Shown piece by piece: positions 19,274 to 29,889 of a stretch of 64,000 bases of DNA (position 1 is the stretch's first letter; the number at the start of each line of letters is the position of its first letter). The position numbers were made by a program, and so were the translations under genes. The notes under the pieces were generated by a model that made no database searches, was not told where the DNA came from, and was given only the letters and a program-made list of their open reading frames with translations. Where the stretch lies: contig NZ_MQUS01000001.1 in assembly GCF_001953885.1 (NCBI RefSeq), positions 186,001-250,000 of the forward strand, written 5' to 3'. This DNA is from Streptomyces sp. IMTB 2501. Its GTDB lineage: Bacteria > Actinomycetota > Actinomycetes > Streptomycetales > Streptomycetaceae.

Positions 19274-19861
19274 TCAGCGCGGGCGCAGGGCCGCGACGGC
19301 GACGATCGCCGGAACGGTGATGAGCAGGACGTAGGTGACCGGCGTGGTGTGGTCGGGCGCGGTGTGCGCGAGAGGATGCGGGTGGTACGCCGGATAACTC
19401 ACCTTCTTCGCCAGGGGATGCGCGGTGGGCGCGGGACTCGGCGTCGGCTCGGGCCTCGGCACCGGTGTCGGTGTCGGTGTGGGGGTGGGCGTCGGGGCCG
19501 GCCGCGGCGCCGGCGGTTCCGGGGCGGGCCGGGCCGGCGGCCTCGGCCTCGGGGCGGGCTTCGGCGCCGGGCGCGGAGTCGGCGTCGGCCGCGGCGGTGG
19601 CGGCTTCGGCGTGGGGGTCGGTGTGGGCGGGCACGGCGGCAGGGTGGGGCTCGGCCAGGACGGCGGGGTCGGCCAGCGGTGGTCGCCGGCGTAGGCCAGC
19701 GCCACCGTGCCGTCCGGGCCCGTCGAGGCGTACGCACAGGCGTCGGCGGAGGCGCTGCCGACCGGGCAGCCCACCAGGGTCCAGGTCAGCGCCACCAGGG
19801 CCAACACCCGTGCGGCGGGCGCGCATCGGGTCACTTCGGGTCCATGCACGACGAAGATCAT
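19274..19861 (-). CDS. Proline-rich surface protein with signal peptide and C-terminal helix (195 aa)
   Basis: Not a named family. A signal peptide ends near SASADA (about 34-39), then a short region with cysteines. From about residue 75 to 140 the protein is a Pro-Thr-Arg-Ala-rich repeat made of PTPTP, PRPAP and PKPAP units. A membrane helix (TYVLLITVPAIVAVAAL) and an RPR tail end it. Such spacers span the cell wall. The start at 19861 is set by the signal peptide; a longer frame exists, and no good ribosome-binding site is visible. It precedes DUF4239 by 33 bases and is likely in the same operon. Confidence 0.78.
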   Translation of the reverse strand: MIFVVHGPEVTRCAPAARVLALVALTWTLVGCPVGSASADACAYASTGPDGTVALAYAGDHRWPTPPSWPSPTLPPCPPTPTPTPKPPPPRPTPTPRPAPKPAPRPRPPARPAPEPPAPRPAPTPTPTPTPTPVPRPEPTPSPAPTAHPLAKKVSYPAYHPHPLAHTAPDHTTPVTYVLLITVPAIVAVAALRPR

Positions 19862-20137
19862 GCGATGCGAATCCCGTTGGTACGCCGTAGTACGCCGGGA
19901 TTGCTCCGAAAGGGGCACATACCGCGACCAATGGTTTGACGCGGTGAATCGATCAACTGGCGTGAAGCGCACGCCCGTACGGGCCGCGCGCGGCGGCCTG
20001 TGTCACAGGATCCGGAAAGAAATTCCCGAAGAACTTCCCCTCCCCGTTGAACACTCCGGCCCCCTCCATGCGTACCCATGGCCGTGCGGCGGCGCGGCAG
20101 AGCGCCGCAACATTCAGGCGAATATGGGGAGTTGGAC

Positions 20138-21106
20138 ATGAAGACCTCCTGGCGGACCGCCTCACTGGTGGCCACAGCCGCTTCGGTGCTGGCGCTGACG
20201 ACGGCGTGCGGTCAGGACAACAGCACCACTCCGGCCGCGGCGGCCCAGAACGTGGGAGCCACCGCTCCCGCGGGCAGCCCGACCACCGGCGCCGGAGTAG
20301 GCACCGGCACCGCGGCGGGCAACGGCTACGGCGCCGACGGCAACCAGAGCTCCGGCTCCCCGGCCCAGGCCGCCCCCGCGGGCAAGCTGACCGTGGCCGC
20401 CAACCCCGACCTCGGCAACGTGCTGACCGACGGCTCCGGCCTCACCCTCTACCGGTTCGACAAGGACACCGCCAATCCGCCCAAGTCGAACTGCGCCGGC
20501 GACTGCGCCACCACCTGGCCGCCGGTGCCCGCCGGCGACGCCTCCGCGGGCGCCGGCGTCGACAAGGCGCTGCTCGGCGAGGTCACCCGCGCCGACGGCA
20601 CCAAGCAGCTCACCATCGGCGGCTGGCCCGCCTACCGCTACGTCAAGGACGTCAACGGCGGTGACGTCAACGGCCAGGGCGTGGGCGGCAAGTGGTTCGC
20701 GCTCGCCCCCGACGGCAAGAAGGCCTCGCTGGCCTCCCTGCCCGGCCTGTCCGTCCGCAAGGACCCCAAGCTCGGCAACATCGTCGTGGACAAGAACGGC
20801 AGGACGGTCTACCGCTTCCTGAAGGACAAGGCCTGGCCGAAGTCCGTCTCGAACTGCACCGGGGCCTGCCTGGTGAAGTGGCCGGCCGTCGGCATCGTCA
20901 AGCCCGGGGACACCCAGGGCGTCAAGAAGAAGGGCCTGATGGGCTTCACTCGTCCCGACGGCGTCCAGCAGATGACCGTGAACTGCTGGCCGATCTACAC
21001 CTTCTCCGGGGACAAGGCCCCCGGTGACACCAACGGTCAGGGCGTGGGCGGCACCTGGTACGCCGTCGCGCCCGACGGCAAGCCGGTCGGCGCGCCGGGC
21101 AACTAG
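20138..21106 (+). CDS. Lipoprotein with two Lipoprotein_15-type repeats (322 aa)
   Basis: An exported lipoprotein; the lipobox LALTTAC gives Cys24. After a low-complexity linker (30-85) come two copies of the secreted repeat family (PF03640 type). Each has a GNxxxDxxGxTxYRF strand, a CxGxC pair before W-P (CAGDCATTWPP and CTGACLVKWPA) and the ending GQGVGGxWxAxAPDGK. The paired cysteines are consistent with a redox or metal role. The ATG at 20138 has GGGGA upstream and defines the signal peptide. From memory this corresponds to S. coelicolor SCO0930, which lies beside the RmdA gene there as well. Confidence 0.88.
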   Translation: MKTSWRTASLVATAASVLALTTACGQDNSTTPAAAAQNVGATAPAGSPTTGAGVGTGTAAGNGYGADGNQSSGSPAQAAPAGKLTVAANPDLGNVLTDGSGLTLYRFDKDTANPPKSNCAGDCATTWPPVPAGDASAGAGVDKALLGEVTRADGTKQLTIGGWPAYRYVKDVNGGDVNGQGVGGKWFALAPDGKKASLASLPGLSVRKDPKLGNIVVDKNGRTVYRFLKDKAWPKSVSNCTGACLVKWPAVGIVKPGDTQGVKKKGLMGFTRPDGVQQMTVNCWPIYTFSGDKAPGDTNGQGVGGTWYAVAPDGKPVGAPGN

Positions 21107-21155
21107 ATCACCTCCCCAGGGTCGATCGCCCCGCCCGACCCGGAGCGCCACCGAA

Positions 21156-21192
21156 GGTCCGCCCCCTCCGCACCGCACGGAGGGGGCGGACC
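21156..21192 (+). terminator. Strong hairpin terminator after the repeat lipoprotein
   Basis: GGTCCGCCCCCTCCG (21156-21170) pairs perfectly with CGGAGGGGGCGGACC (21178-21192) around a seven-base loop. It lies 50 bases after the lipoprotein stop. The rest of the 321-base gap to the methyltransferase gene holds no gene and presumably its promoter. Confidence 0.8.
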
Positions 21193-21427
21193 GTTGTGCG
21201 TGGGGGCTGTGCAGGTGAGGAGTGCGCGGGGCGGCCGGGCGGGTCGGGAGGAGCGGTCCAACCCGGGAACAGCCGTGACACAGCGGGGTCATACGGGCAC
21301 TTGCCGCAGGCAGTGGCGGGGAACGGACGGTCAATTTCCGGTTTGGGTCGCTCCTTTGGCGGGCGATCAGTAGCCTCAGCTCGAACACCGGATCGCCTGC
21401 CCTGTCGTCTACGCGTTGGAGAGATAC

Positions 21428-22240
21428 ATGGAGCGCCCCGCCTGGGCCCCACGGAGCATCGACATCTCGGTGCCGAGCGTCTCGCGGATCTACGACTATT
21501 ACCTGGGCGGCTCGCACAACTTCGAGGTGGACCGGGACGCGGCCCGCAAGGCGATGGAGTTCATGCCGGGGCTGCCGAAGATCATGCAGGCCAACCGGGC
21601 GTTCATGCGCCGCGCCGTGCGCTTCGCGGCCCAGCAGGGCATCACCCAGTACCTGGACATCGGCTCCGGCATCCCGACGTTCGGCAACGTCCACGAGGTG
21701 GCCCAGGCGGCCGTACCGGGCGCCCACGTGGTCTACGTCGACCACGACCCGGTCGCCGTCGCACACAGCCAGGCGGTGCTGGCGGGGAACGATGACGCGG
21801 ATGTGGTTGCTGCGGACCTGCGCAAGCCGGAGGAGATCCTCTCCAGCCCCCAGGTAGAGGGGCTGATCGACCTGAACCGGCCGGTTGCCCTCCTCCTGGT
21901 TGCCATACTGCACTTCGTGGAAGACGCGGACGACCCCTACGGTGCGGTGGCCGAGCTGCGCGAGGCGCTCGCGCCCGGCAGCCTGCTGATCCTCACCCAT
22001 GCCTCGTACGAGGGAATCCCGGTGCCTGCCGAGCGGGCCGAGGGCGCGGTGGACGTATACAAGGACATTCGCAACCCGCTGATCATGCGCTCGCGCGACG
22101 AGATCGCGCGGTTCTTCGAGGGGTACGACATGGTGGAACCGGGACTGGTGCCGATGCCGCACTGGCGGCCGGAGTCGGCGCCGGAGGACGAGGATCCGTT
22201 CGCCTTCTCCGGGTTCGCCGGCGTGGGGCGTACGGCGTGA
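21428..22240 (+). CDS. SAM-dependent methyltransferase, DUF574 family (270 aa)
   Basis: Actinobacteria carry many paralogues of this family; substrates are unknown. The characteristic N-terminus (SIDISVPSVSRIYDYYLGGSHNFEVDRDAA) and SAM-binding motif (YLDIGSGIPTFGNVHEVAQ, then VVYVDHDPVAVAHSQ) are present. A catalytic-region motif LLLVAILHFVED follows. The ATG at 21428 has GGAGAG upstream; a TTG four codons earlier is possible. The stop codon overlaps the GTG start of the GGDEF-EAL gene (GTGA), so both are made from one message and probably in fixed ratio. Confidence 0.88.
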   Translation: MERPAWAPRSIDISVPSVSRIYDYYLGGSHNFEVDRDAARKAMEFMPGLPKIMQANRAFMRRAVRFAAQQGITQYLDIGSGIPTFGNVHEVAQAAVPGAHVVYVDHDPVAVAHSQAVLAGNDDADVVAADLRKPEEILSSPQVEGLIDLNRPVALLLVAILHFVEDADDPYGAVAELREALAPGSLLILTHASYEGIPVPAERAEGAVDVYKDIRNPLIMRSRDEIARFFEGYDMVEPGLVPMPHWRPESAPEDEDPFAFSGFAGVGRTA

Positions 22241-24381
22241 GGGCCGGGCCGGACGGGCCGGAGGGCAGACTGCGCCGGTTCACGACGATCTGGAGCCGGG
22301 CGGTGTACCCGGTGACCTCCACGTCGCTGACCCGCGCCGAGTTCGAGGAAGAACTCCTGCCGCTCGCACGCCGGTTGAGCGAGCTGCTGCGGGCTCGCGG
22401 CTTCGACGCCGACGGCGCGAAGAGGGTCGGCGCCGCCCTGGTCGGCGCGCACTGCACCGACCCCGAGGCGCTCGCCCGGACCCTGGACTGCGTCGACGCC
22501 TATCTGGTGCTGTACTGCGCCGAGGACGGCCCCCAGGACCAACCGCGCATGCGCTCCTCGCGGTTGCAGCACGCGATGGCCGCCGGGTACGCCGAGGCAC
22601 TGCGCGAGCGCACCCTCACCGAGCAGGAGTCCATCGCCCAGGCCGCGTTGCAGGCCCAGGGCCTGGTCGCCCAGGCCCTGCACGCCAGCGAGGCCCGCTT
22701 CCGCGCGGTGTTCGAAGGCGCCGCCATAGGGATCGGCATCGCCGACCTCGAAGGGAACGTCCTCCAGGTCAACGAGGCGCTGCTGCGCATGTTCGGGCAG
22801 TCCGACCACGCCCTGCGCGGCCGCCGCGTCCAGGACTGGGTGCATCCCGAGGACGCGCCCCAGACCTGGAAGCTCTACGACGAACTCGTCCGCGGCGAGC
22901 GCGAGCACTACCACCTCGAAAAGGCCTTCAACCGCCCCGACGGCACCGTCCTGTGGACCAATCTGACCGTCTCCCTGCTGCGCGACGCAGACGGCGCACC
23001 GCAGTACCAGCTCGCCCTCATGGAGGACACCACCGAGCGCCGGCTGCTCAACCTCCGGCTGCGCTACGAGGCGACGCACGACGCCCTCACCGGCCTGCCC
23101 AACCGCACGCTGTTCTTCGAGCGCCTGGAGAAGGTGCTGGCCGCGGGCGAGGGACAGCGCTTCGGCCTCTGCTATCTCGACCTGGACGGCTTTAAGACCG
23201 TCAACGACAGCCTCGGGCACGCGGCCGGCGACCGGCTGCTGGTGGAGGTCGCCGACCGGCTGCAGTCCTGCGCGACCGCGCCCGGCGAGATGGTCGCCCG
23301 GCTCGGCGGCGACGAGTTCGTGGCCCTGACCACCGGGCCGGGCACCGAGCGCGCGGTGGACGAACTCGCCGAGCGCATCATGAGCGCCCTGATCACCCCG
23401 ATCAGCATCGACGGCCGGGACCTGATGGTGCGCGGCTCCCTCGGCATCGTCGAGGGCCCGGCCGGCGAACGCACCGCGGCCGAGGTGCTGCGCAGCGCCG
23501 ACATCACCATGTACCGGGCGAAGTCGGCGGGCGGCAACCGCTCCGAACTGGCCGACCCCGAGGCCGATGCCCGCGCCATCACCCGCCACGGCCTCACCAC
23601 CGCCCTCCCCACGGCCCTGGAACGGGGCGAGTTCTTCATCGAGTACCAGCCGCTCGTCCACCTCGGCGACGGCAGTGTGCGCGGCGCCGAGGCCCTGGTC
23701 CGCTGGCTGCACCCGCAGCACGGGGTGCTCGGCCCCGACCGCTTCATCCCGCTCGCCGAGCACACCGGGCTGATCGTCCCGCTCGGCCGCTGGGTCCTGG
23801 AGGAGTCCATCCGTCAGGCCCGCGCCTGGCGAGAACGCCATGGCGAGGAGACGGCCCCCGATCCCCTGCGCATCAACGTCAACCTGTCGCCGTGCCAGCT
23901 CAGCCATCCCGGCCTGGTACAGGACACCGTCGACATCCTGGAGCGTGCGGGCGTCGCCCCGGAGGCCCTGTGCCTGGAGGTCACCGAGTCCGCGCTCATC
24001 GGCGCCGACGACGATCTGCTCAAACCCCTGCACCGGCTGGCCGAGATGGGCGTCGACATCGCCCTGGACGACTTCGGCACCGGGTACTCCAACCTCGCCA
24101 ACCTGCGCCGCCTGCCGGTGAGCATCCTCAAACTGGACCGCTCCTTCACCCAGGGCATGCAGCAGTTCCCCGCCGACCCCGTCGACCTGAAGATCGTCGA
24201 GGGAATCGTCACCCTGGCCCACAGCCTCGACCTCGCGGTCACCGTCGAGGGCGTCGAAACCGGCGCCCAGGCCGAGCAGTTGCGCATGCTGGGCTGCGAC
24301 ACGGCCCAGGGCTGGTACTACGCCCGCCCGGGCCCACCGGAACGCCTGCACGACTTGGCGTTGGTGGACGCGACGGGCTGA
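22237..24381 (+). CDS. rmdA: PAS-GGDEF-EAL cyclic-di-GMP enzyme, RmdA-like (714 aa)
   Basis: Makes and/or breaks cyclic di-GMP, the signal that controls Streptomyces development. An all-helical N-terminal region (1-150) leads to a PAS domain (about 152-268), GGDEF (275-435) and EAL (445-705). The GGDEF motif at 357-361 and the EAL motif at 485-487 are both intact. The allosteric RxxD I-site before GGDEF is absent (APGE there). There is no membrane helix. From memory S. coelicolor RmdA (SCO0928) has the same length, domains and neighbours and acts as a phosphodiesterase. The symbol rests on that match. Confidence 0.9.
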   Translation: MRAGPDGPEGRLRRFTTIWSRAVYPVTSTSLTRAEFEEELLPLARRLSELLRARGFDADGAKRVGAALVGAHCTDPEALARTLDCVDAYLVLYCAEDGPQDQPRMRSSRLQHAMAAGYAEALRERTLTEQESIAQAALQAQGLVAQALHASEARFRAVFEGAAIGIGIADLEGNVLQVNEALLRMFGQSDHALRGRRVQDWVHPEDAPQTWKLYDELVRGEREHYHLEKAFNRPDGTVLWTNLTVSLLRDADGAPQYQLALMEDTTERRLLNLRLRYEATHDALTGLPNRTLFFERLEKVLAAGEGQRFGLCYLDLDGFKTVNDSLGHAAGDRLLVEVADRLQSCATAPGEMVARLGGDEFVALTTGPGTERAVDELAERIMSALITPISIDGRDLMVRGSLGIVEGPAGERTAAEVLRSADITMYRAKSAGGNRSELADPEADARAITRHGLTTALPTALERGEFFIEYQPLVHLGDGSVRGAEALVRWLHPQHGVLGPDRFIPLAEHTGLIVPLGRWVLEESIRQARAWRERHGEETAPDPLRINVNLSPCQLSHPGLVQDTVDILERAGVAPEALCLEVTESALIGADDDLLKPLHRLAEMGVDIALDDFGTGYSNLANLRRLPVSILKLDRSFTQGMQQFPADPVDLKIVEGIVTLAHSLDLAVTVEGVETGAQAEQLRMLGCDTAQGWYYARPGPPERLHDLALVDATG

Positions 24382-24389
24382 TCGGGGGG

Positions 24390-24450
24390 TGTGGGGGGCG
24401 CAGCCCCCCACAAGGGGCGCGGGGAACTGCGCGAGCGACCACGACGCACC
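24390..24450. repeat. Streptomyces-type intergenic repeat with 10-bp stem hairpin
   Basis: TGTGGGGGGC (24390-24399) and GCCCCCCACA (24403-24412) form a perfect ten-base stem with a GCA loop. This is followed by AAGGGGCGCGGGGAACTGCG, a motif I recall as recurring in many Streptomyces intergenic regions. It sits between the convergent rmdA and LysR genes and probably terminates transcription in at least one direction. Confidence 0.7.
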
Positions 24451-24501
24451 CGCACCCCGAAACGGCGCTTCAGAGGCAGACGCACCCGGCGACAGACACC
24501 G

Positions 24502-25386
24502 TCACCGCTCAAGAAGCATCCGCTGCAACTCCCGCGCAGCCCGCGGCGGCGCCACGTCACTGCGATGAGCCAATGCAATGGCCCGCTGCAACCCTGGACG
24601 GGCCAGCGAAGTCACCCTGAGCCCCTGCCCGGACCGCGTGGCAACCATCCGCGGCACCACAGCGATCCCCAACCCCGCCCGGACAAAACCCAGCACCGCA
24701 TCCATCTCGCCCCCTTCAACAGCGAAGTCCGGCTCGAACCCGGCGGAGCGACACGCCGCCACGGTCAGCTCCCGCAGGTCGTAGCCGTGCCGGAACATCA
24801 CAAGCCGCTCGCCCTCCAGGTCGGCGATGTGCACCACCCGGCCACCCCGGCCGGGCGCGGGCGCCTCCGGTGAGGACACCACCACCAGCTCCTCCCGCAG
24901 CAGCTCCACCGTCGACAGCGCGGGCGCCGGCGTCGGCAGCGGCAGCACGATCAGCGCGAGGTCCAGCGCGCCCCGGGCCAGCTCCCGCACCAGGTCGTGC
25001 GAGCCGCCCTCCTCGATCATCAGCTGGATACCGGGATAGCGGTCGTGGAAGGCGCGCAGCGCATCCGGCAGCAGACCCGTGCACAGACTCGGCGTCGCCC
25101 CCAGCCGCACCCGGCCTCGCCGCAGCTGCACCAGCTCCTGCACCTCGTACCGGGCGGTGTCCGCGTCGGCCAGGATCCGCCGGGCCAGCGGCAGCAGGGC
25201 CTCGCCCGCGTCGGTGAGCGTGATGTTGCCCCGGGCGCGCAGGAACAGATCCGCGCCCAGCTCCCGCTCCAGCGCCTTGATCTGCTGCGAAAGCGACGGC
25301 TGGGCGACATGCACCAGCTCGGCGGCGCGGGTGAAGTGCCGGGTCTCGGCGACGGCGACGAAATACTGAAGCTGCTGGAACTGCAT
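24502..25386 (-). CDS. LysR-family regulator divergent from sdhCAB (294 aa)
   Basis: N-terminal HTH at about residues 1-60 (FQQLQYFVAVAETRHFTRAAELVHVAQPSLSQQIKALERELG pattern) with a typical effector domain to 294. The start at 25386 matches the standard LysR beginning; a 14-codon longer frame is discounted. It lies head to head with the succinate dehydrogenase operon, with a T-N11-A inverted repeat between them (25396-25410). Control of sdhCAB is therefore likely, whether as activator or repressor. The effector may be a C4-dicarboxylate, which is inference. Confidence 0.92.
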   Translation of the reverse strand: MQFQQLQYFVAVAETRHFTRAAELVHVAQPSLSQQIKALERELGADLFLRARGNITLTDAGEALLPLARRILADADTARYEVQELVQLRRGRVRLGATPSLCTGLLPDALRAFHDRYPGIQLMIEEGGSHDLVRELARGALDLALIVLPLPTPAPALSTVELLREELVVVSSPEAPAPGRGGRVVHIADLEGERLVMFRHGYDLRELTVAACRSAGFEPDFAVEGGEMDAVLGFVRAGLGIAVVPRMVATRSGQGLRVTSLARPGLQRAIALAHRSDVAPPRAARELQRMLLER

Positions 25387-25395
25387 GGTTTCACC

Positions 25396-25410
25396 ATAGC
25401 TTCTGCCTAT
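25396..25410. promoter_or_regulatory. LysR box between the regulator and sdhC
   Basis: ATAG-N7-CTAT, fifteen bases with perfect four-base inverted ends and the T-N11-A core typical of LysR binding sites. It starts ten bases upstream of the LysR ATG and lies 60 bases before sdhC. Confidence 0.65.
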
Positions 25411-25456
25411 TGAATCCAGCCGTACCATGTCTTGGACTGATCGGGCCCTCCGGCCC

Positions 25457-25462
25457 TAGCGT
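25457..25462 (+). promoter_or_regulatory. Possible -10 element giving leaderless sdhC mRNA
   Basis: TAGCGT ends seven bases before the sdhC ATG. TTGGAC at 25432-25437 could be a -35 element at 19-base spacing. No ribosome-binding site precedes sdhC. Confidence 0.4.
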
Positions 25463-25469
25463 GCCTGGC

Positions 25470-26177
25470 ATGGCTCTGGCAACGCGGACGGACCGACGGC
25501 CGTCCATGGCGCGCACGATGTGGGACTCCTCCGTCGGCAAGAAGACGGTGATGGCCGTCAGCGGCGTGATCATGCTGCTGTACCTGGTCGCGCACATGAT
25601 CGGCAATCTGAAGATCTACTTCGGAGCGGGCGAGTTCAACCACTATGCCCACTGGCTGCGCACCATCGGCGAACCCTTCATGCACTACGAGTGGACGCTC
25701 TGGCTCATCCGGATCGTCCTCGTCGTCGCCGTGGCCGCCCACGCCACGTCCGCCTACCAGCTCAGCCGCCGGGACATCAGGGCGCGGCCCAGCAAGTACG
25801 TGCACTCAAGGCCGCGGGCGAGCTACGCCACCCGCACCATGCGCTGGGGCGGGATCATCCTCGGCCTGTTCATCGTCTGGCACGTCCTGGACCTGACCAC
25901 CGGCACCGTGCACCCCGGACACTTCCAGAACGGGCACCCGTACCAGAACGTCGTCGGCGACTTCTCCCACTGGTACAGCAACGTCGTCTACATCGTCGCG
26001 ATGCTCGCGCTCGGCCTGCACATCCGGCACGGCTTCTGGAGCGCCGCGCAGACCCTCGGCGTCGGCAGCCGCGCCCGCGACCGCGCCCTGAAGACCGTCG
26101 CCAACGTCCTCGCGCTGCTGCTCACGGCCGGCTTCGTCGCCGTACCCGTGGGCGTCATGACCGGAGTGGTGAGCTGA
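25470..26177 (+). CDS. sdhC: Succinate dehydrogenase cytochrome b558-type subunit (235 aa)
   Basis: The membrane anchor of a five-helix, single-polypeptide type succinate:quinone oxidoreductase as in Bacillus. Helices are visible at about 27-45, 70-95, 115-140, 160-180 and 205-230. Candidate haem-ligand histidines are in [31 protein letters not shown] and [10 protein letters not shown]. The start at 25470 gives [10 protein letters not shown]; an ATG 12 codons later ([13 protein letters not shown]) is an alternative. It is followed one base later by sdhA. Streptomyces has a second, main sdh operon, so this is probably a paralogous set. Confidence 0.9.
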   Translation: MALATRTDRRPSMARTMWDSSVGKKTVMAVSGVIMLLYLVAHMIGNLKIYFGAGEFNHYAHWLRTIGEPFMHYEWTLWLIRIVLVVAVAAHATSAYQLSRRDIRARPSKYVHSRPRASYATRTMRWGGIILGLFIVWHVLDLTTGTVHPGHFQNGHPYQNVVGDFSHWYSNVVYIVAMLALGLHIRHGFWSAAQTLGVGSRARDRALKTVANVLALLLTAGFVAVPVGVMTGVVS

Positions 26178-26178
26178 C

Positions 26179-28124
<1,946 letters not shown>

Positions 28125-28128
<4 letters not shown>

Positions 28129-28874
28129 AGCTCACCCTGCGCGTCTGGCGGCAGAAGAACGCCGACGCCGACGGCGCCATGTCCACGTACGAGGTGGACG
28201 GCATCTCGTCCGACATGTCCTTCCTGGAGATGCTGGACGTCCTCAACGAGCAGCTCATCCTCGCGGGCGAGGATCCCGTCGCCTTCGACCACGACTGCCG
28301 CGAGGGCATCTGCGGCGCTTGCTCGCTCGTCATCAACGGCGACGCGCACGGTCCCGAGCGCACCACCACCTGCCAGCTGCACATGCGGTCCTTCAAGGAC
28401 GGCGACACGATCGACATCGAGCCGTGGCGGGCCGCCGCCTTCCCGGTGATCAAGGACCTGGTCGTCGACCGGTCCGCGTTCGACCGGATCATCCAGGCCG
28501 GCGGCTATGTCACCGCGCCGACCGGATCCGCGCCGGAGGCGCATGCCACGACGGTGCCGAAGGCCGACGCGGACTTCGCGTTCGAGCACGCGGAGTGCAT
28601 CGGGTGCGGGGCGTGTGTGGCCGCGTGCCCGAACGGTGCGGCGATGCTGTTCACCTCCGCCAAGGTCAACCACCTGAACGTGCTGCCGCAGGGGGCACCC
28701 GAGCGCGAGACCCGGGTGCTCGACATGGTGGCGCAGATGGACGCGGAGGGCTTCGGCGGGTGCACGCTGACCGGCGAGTGTGCCACCGCATGCCCGAAGG
28801 GGATTCCCCTGGTGTCCATCACCGGCATGAACAGGGAGTGGCTGCGGGCCACCCGGAAGGTGGGGAAGCGGTAG
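28125..28874 (+). CDS. sdhB: Succinate dehydrogenase iron-sulfur subunit (249 aa)
   Basis: Carries electrons from flavin to quinone. The N-terminal ferredoxin-like domain has the 2Fe-2S cysteines ([18 protein letters not shown], then TTTCQLHM). The C-terminal domain has the paired cluster motifs [15 protein letters not shown] and [11 protein letters not shown]. The start is the ATG at 28125, inside the sdhA stop (ATGA), which indicates translational coupling. A hairpin follows the gene at 28917-28948. Confidence 0.95.
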
Positions 28875-28916
28875 CGCCCCACGGAGAGTGAGACGTTCGT
28901 CGCACAGGCGAACGGG

Positions 28917-28948
28917 CGGGGCCGGGAGCGGTGCTCTTCCCGGCCCCG
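28917..28948 (+). terminator. Terminator hairpin after sdhB
   Basis: CGGGGCCGGGA (28917-28927) pairs with TCCCGGCCCCG (28938-28948), an 11-base stem with a ten-base loop, 43 bases after the sdhB stop. It separates the sdh and ols transcripts. Confidence 0.75.
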
Positions 28949-29118
28949 TCTGGCTTTCCGGTGATCGCCGGGACCCCGGCGTTCAACATTCCCACATCCT
29001 CTCTCCGGGCACAGGTCACGCGCTCGCCAACCGGCGTCGGAAGAACAGGAGCAGCAGGCCGTACGCGCGGCCCGCCGCCGTCGCCGTCGCCGAACCGGCC
29101 CGTGACCAGGAGAGAGCC

Positions 29119-29889
29119 ATGACCGGCGTTTCCACCCTAGACCGCCCCCCGCAGCCCGCGGCACCGACCCGCTACACGGTCACCCTCGCCCGTGACGAGG
29201 ACGACGTGCGTGCCGCGCAGCGGCTGCGGCACGACGTCTTCGCCGGGGAGATGGGGGCCCTGCTGGCCACCCCGCAGCCGGGCCTCGACGTCGACGCCTT
29301 CGACGCCTACTGCGACCACCTGCTGGTGCGCGACACCGTGACCGGTCAGGTCGTCGGCACCTACCGGCTGCTGCCCCCGGAGCGGGCCTCGGTCGCCGGG
29401 CGGCTCTACTCCGAGGGCGAGTTCGAGCTGGCCGCCCTCGACGGGATCCGGCCCTCCCTGGTCGAGGTCGGCCGCTCCTGTGTGCACCCCGACCACCGCG
29501 ACGGCGCCGTGATCAGCCTGATCTGGGCCGGCATCGCCCGCTACATGGTCGACCGCGGCCACGAGTGGCTGGCGGGCTGCTGCTCGGTGCCGCTCGCCGA
29601 CGGAGGCGCCCTCGCGACGGCCACCTGGGAGCGGGTGCGTGCCAAGCACCTGGCACCCGAGGAGTTCCGGGTACGGCCGCTGGTGCCGTGGATCCCGAAC
29701 ACCGAGGCCCCCGCCGGGCACACCGATCTGCCGGCCCTGCTCCGCGGCTACCTCCGCCTCGGCGCCTGGGTGTGCGGCGAGCCCGCGCACGACCCGGACT
29801 TCGGCGTCGCCGACATGTACGTACTGCTGTCGATGCGCCGGGTGAACGCGCGCTATCTGCGGCACTTCCTCTCCCTCGTGCCGGCCTGA
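29119..29889 (+). CDS. olsB: OlsB-like ornithine N-acyltransferase (256 aa)
   Basis: Transfers a 3-hydroxyacyl group to ornithine, the first step of ornithine-lipid synthesis. The GNAT-type fold of this family is visible in QRLRHDVFAGEMGA near the N-terminus, then DAYCDHLLVRDTVTGQVVGTYRLL, EVGRSCVHPDHRDGAVISLIWAGIARYM and AGCCSVPL. The ATG at 29119 follows AGGAGAGAG. The stop overlaps the ATG of the PlsC-type gene, the classic olsB-olsA arrangement. From memory SCO0921-SCO0920 are the ornithine-lipid genes in S. coelicolor, in this position beside sdh. Confidence 0.85.
   Translation: MTGVSTLDRPPQPAAPTRYTVTLARDEDDVRAAQRLRHDVFAGEMGALLATPQPGLDVDAFDAYCDHLLVRDTVTGQVVGTYRLLPPERASVAGRLYSEGEFELAALDGIRPSLVEVGRSCVHPDHRDGAVISLIWAGIARYMVDRGHEWLAGCCSVPLADGGALATATWERVRAKHLAPEEFRVRPLVPWIPNTEAPAGHTDLPALLRGYLRLGAWVCGEPAHDPDFGVADMYVLLSMRRVNARYLRHFLSLVPA

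Noticed and set aside
19425..19694. Short tandem GGTGTCGGTGTCGG-like DNA repeats
   Set aside because: They are the reverse of Pro-Thr codons in the proline-rich surface protein, not a separate repeat element or CRISPR.
20162..22162. 666-codon antisense frame over the lipoprotein and methyltransferase genes
   Set aside because: Composition is unlike a protein, and it crosses a terminator hairpin and an obvious promoter gap.
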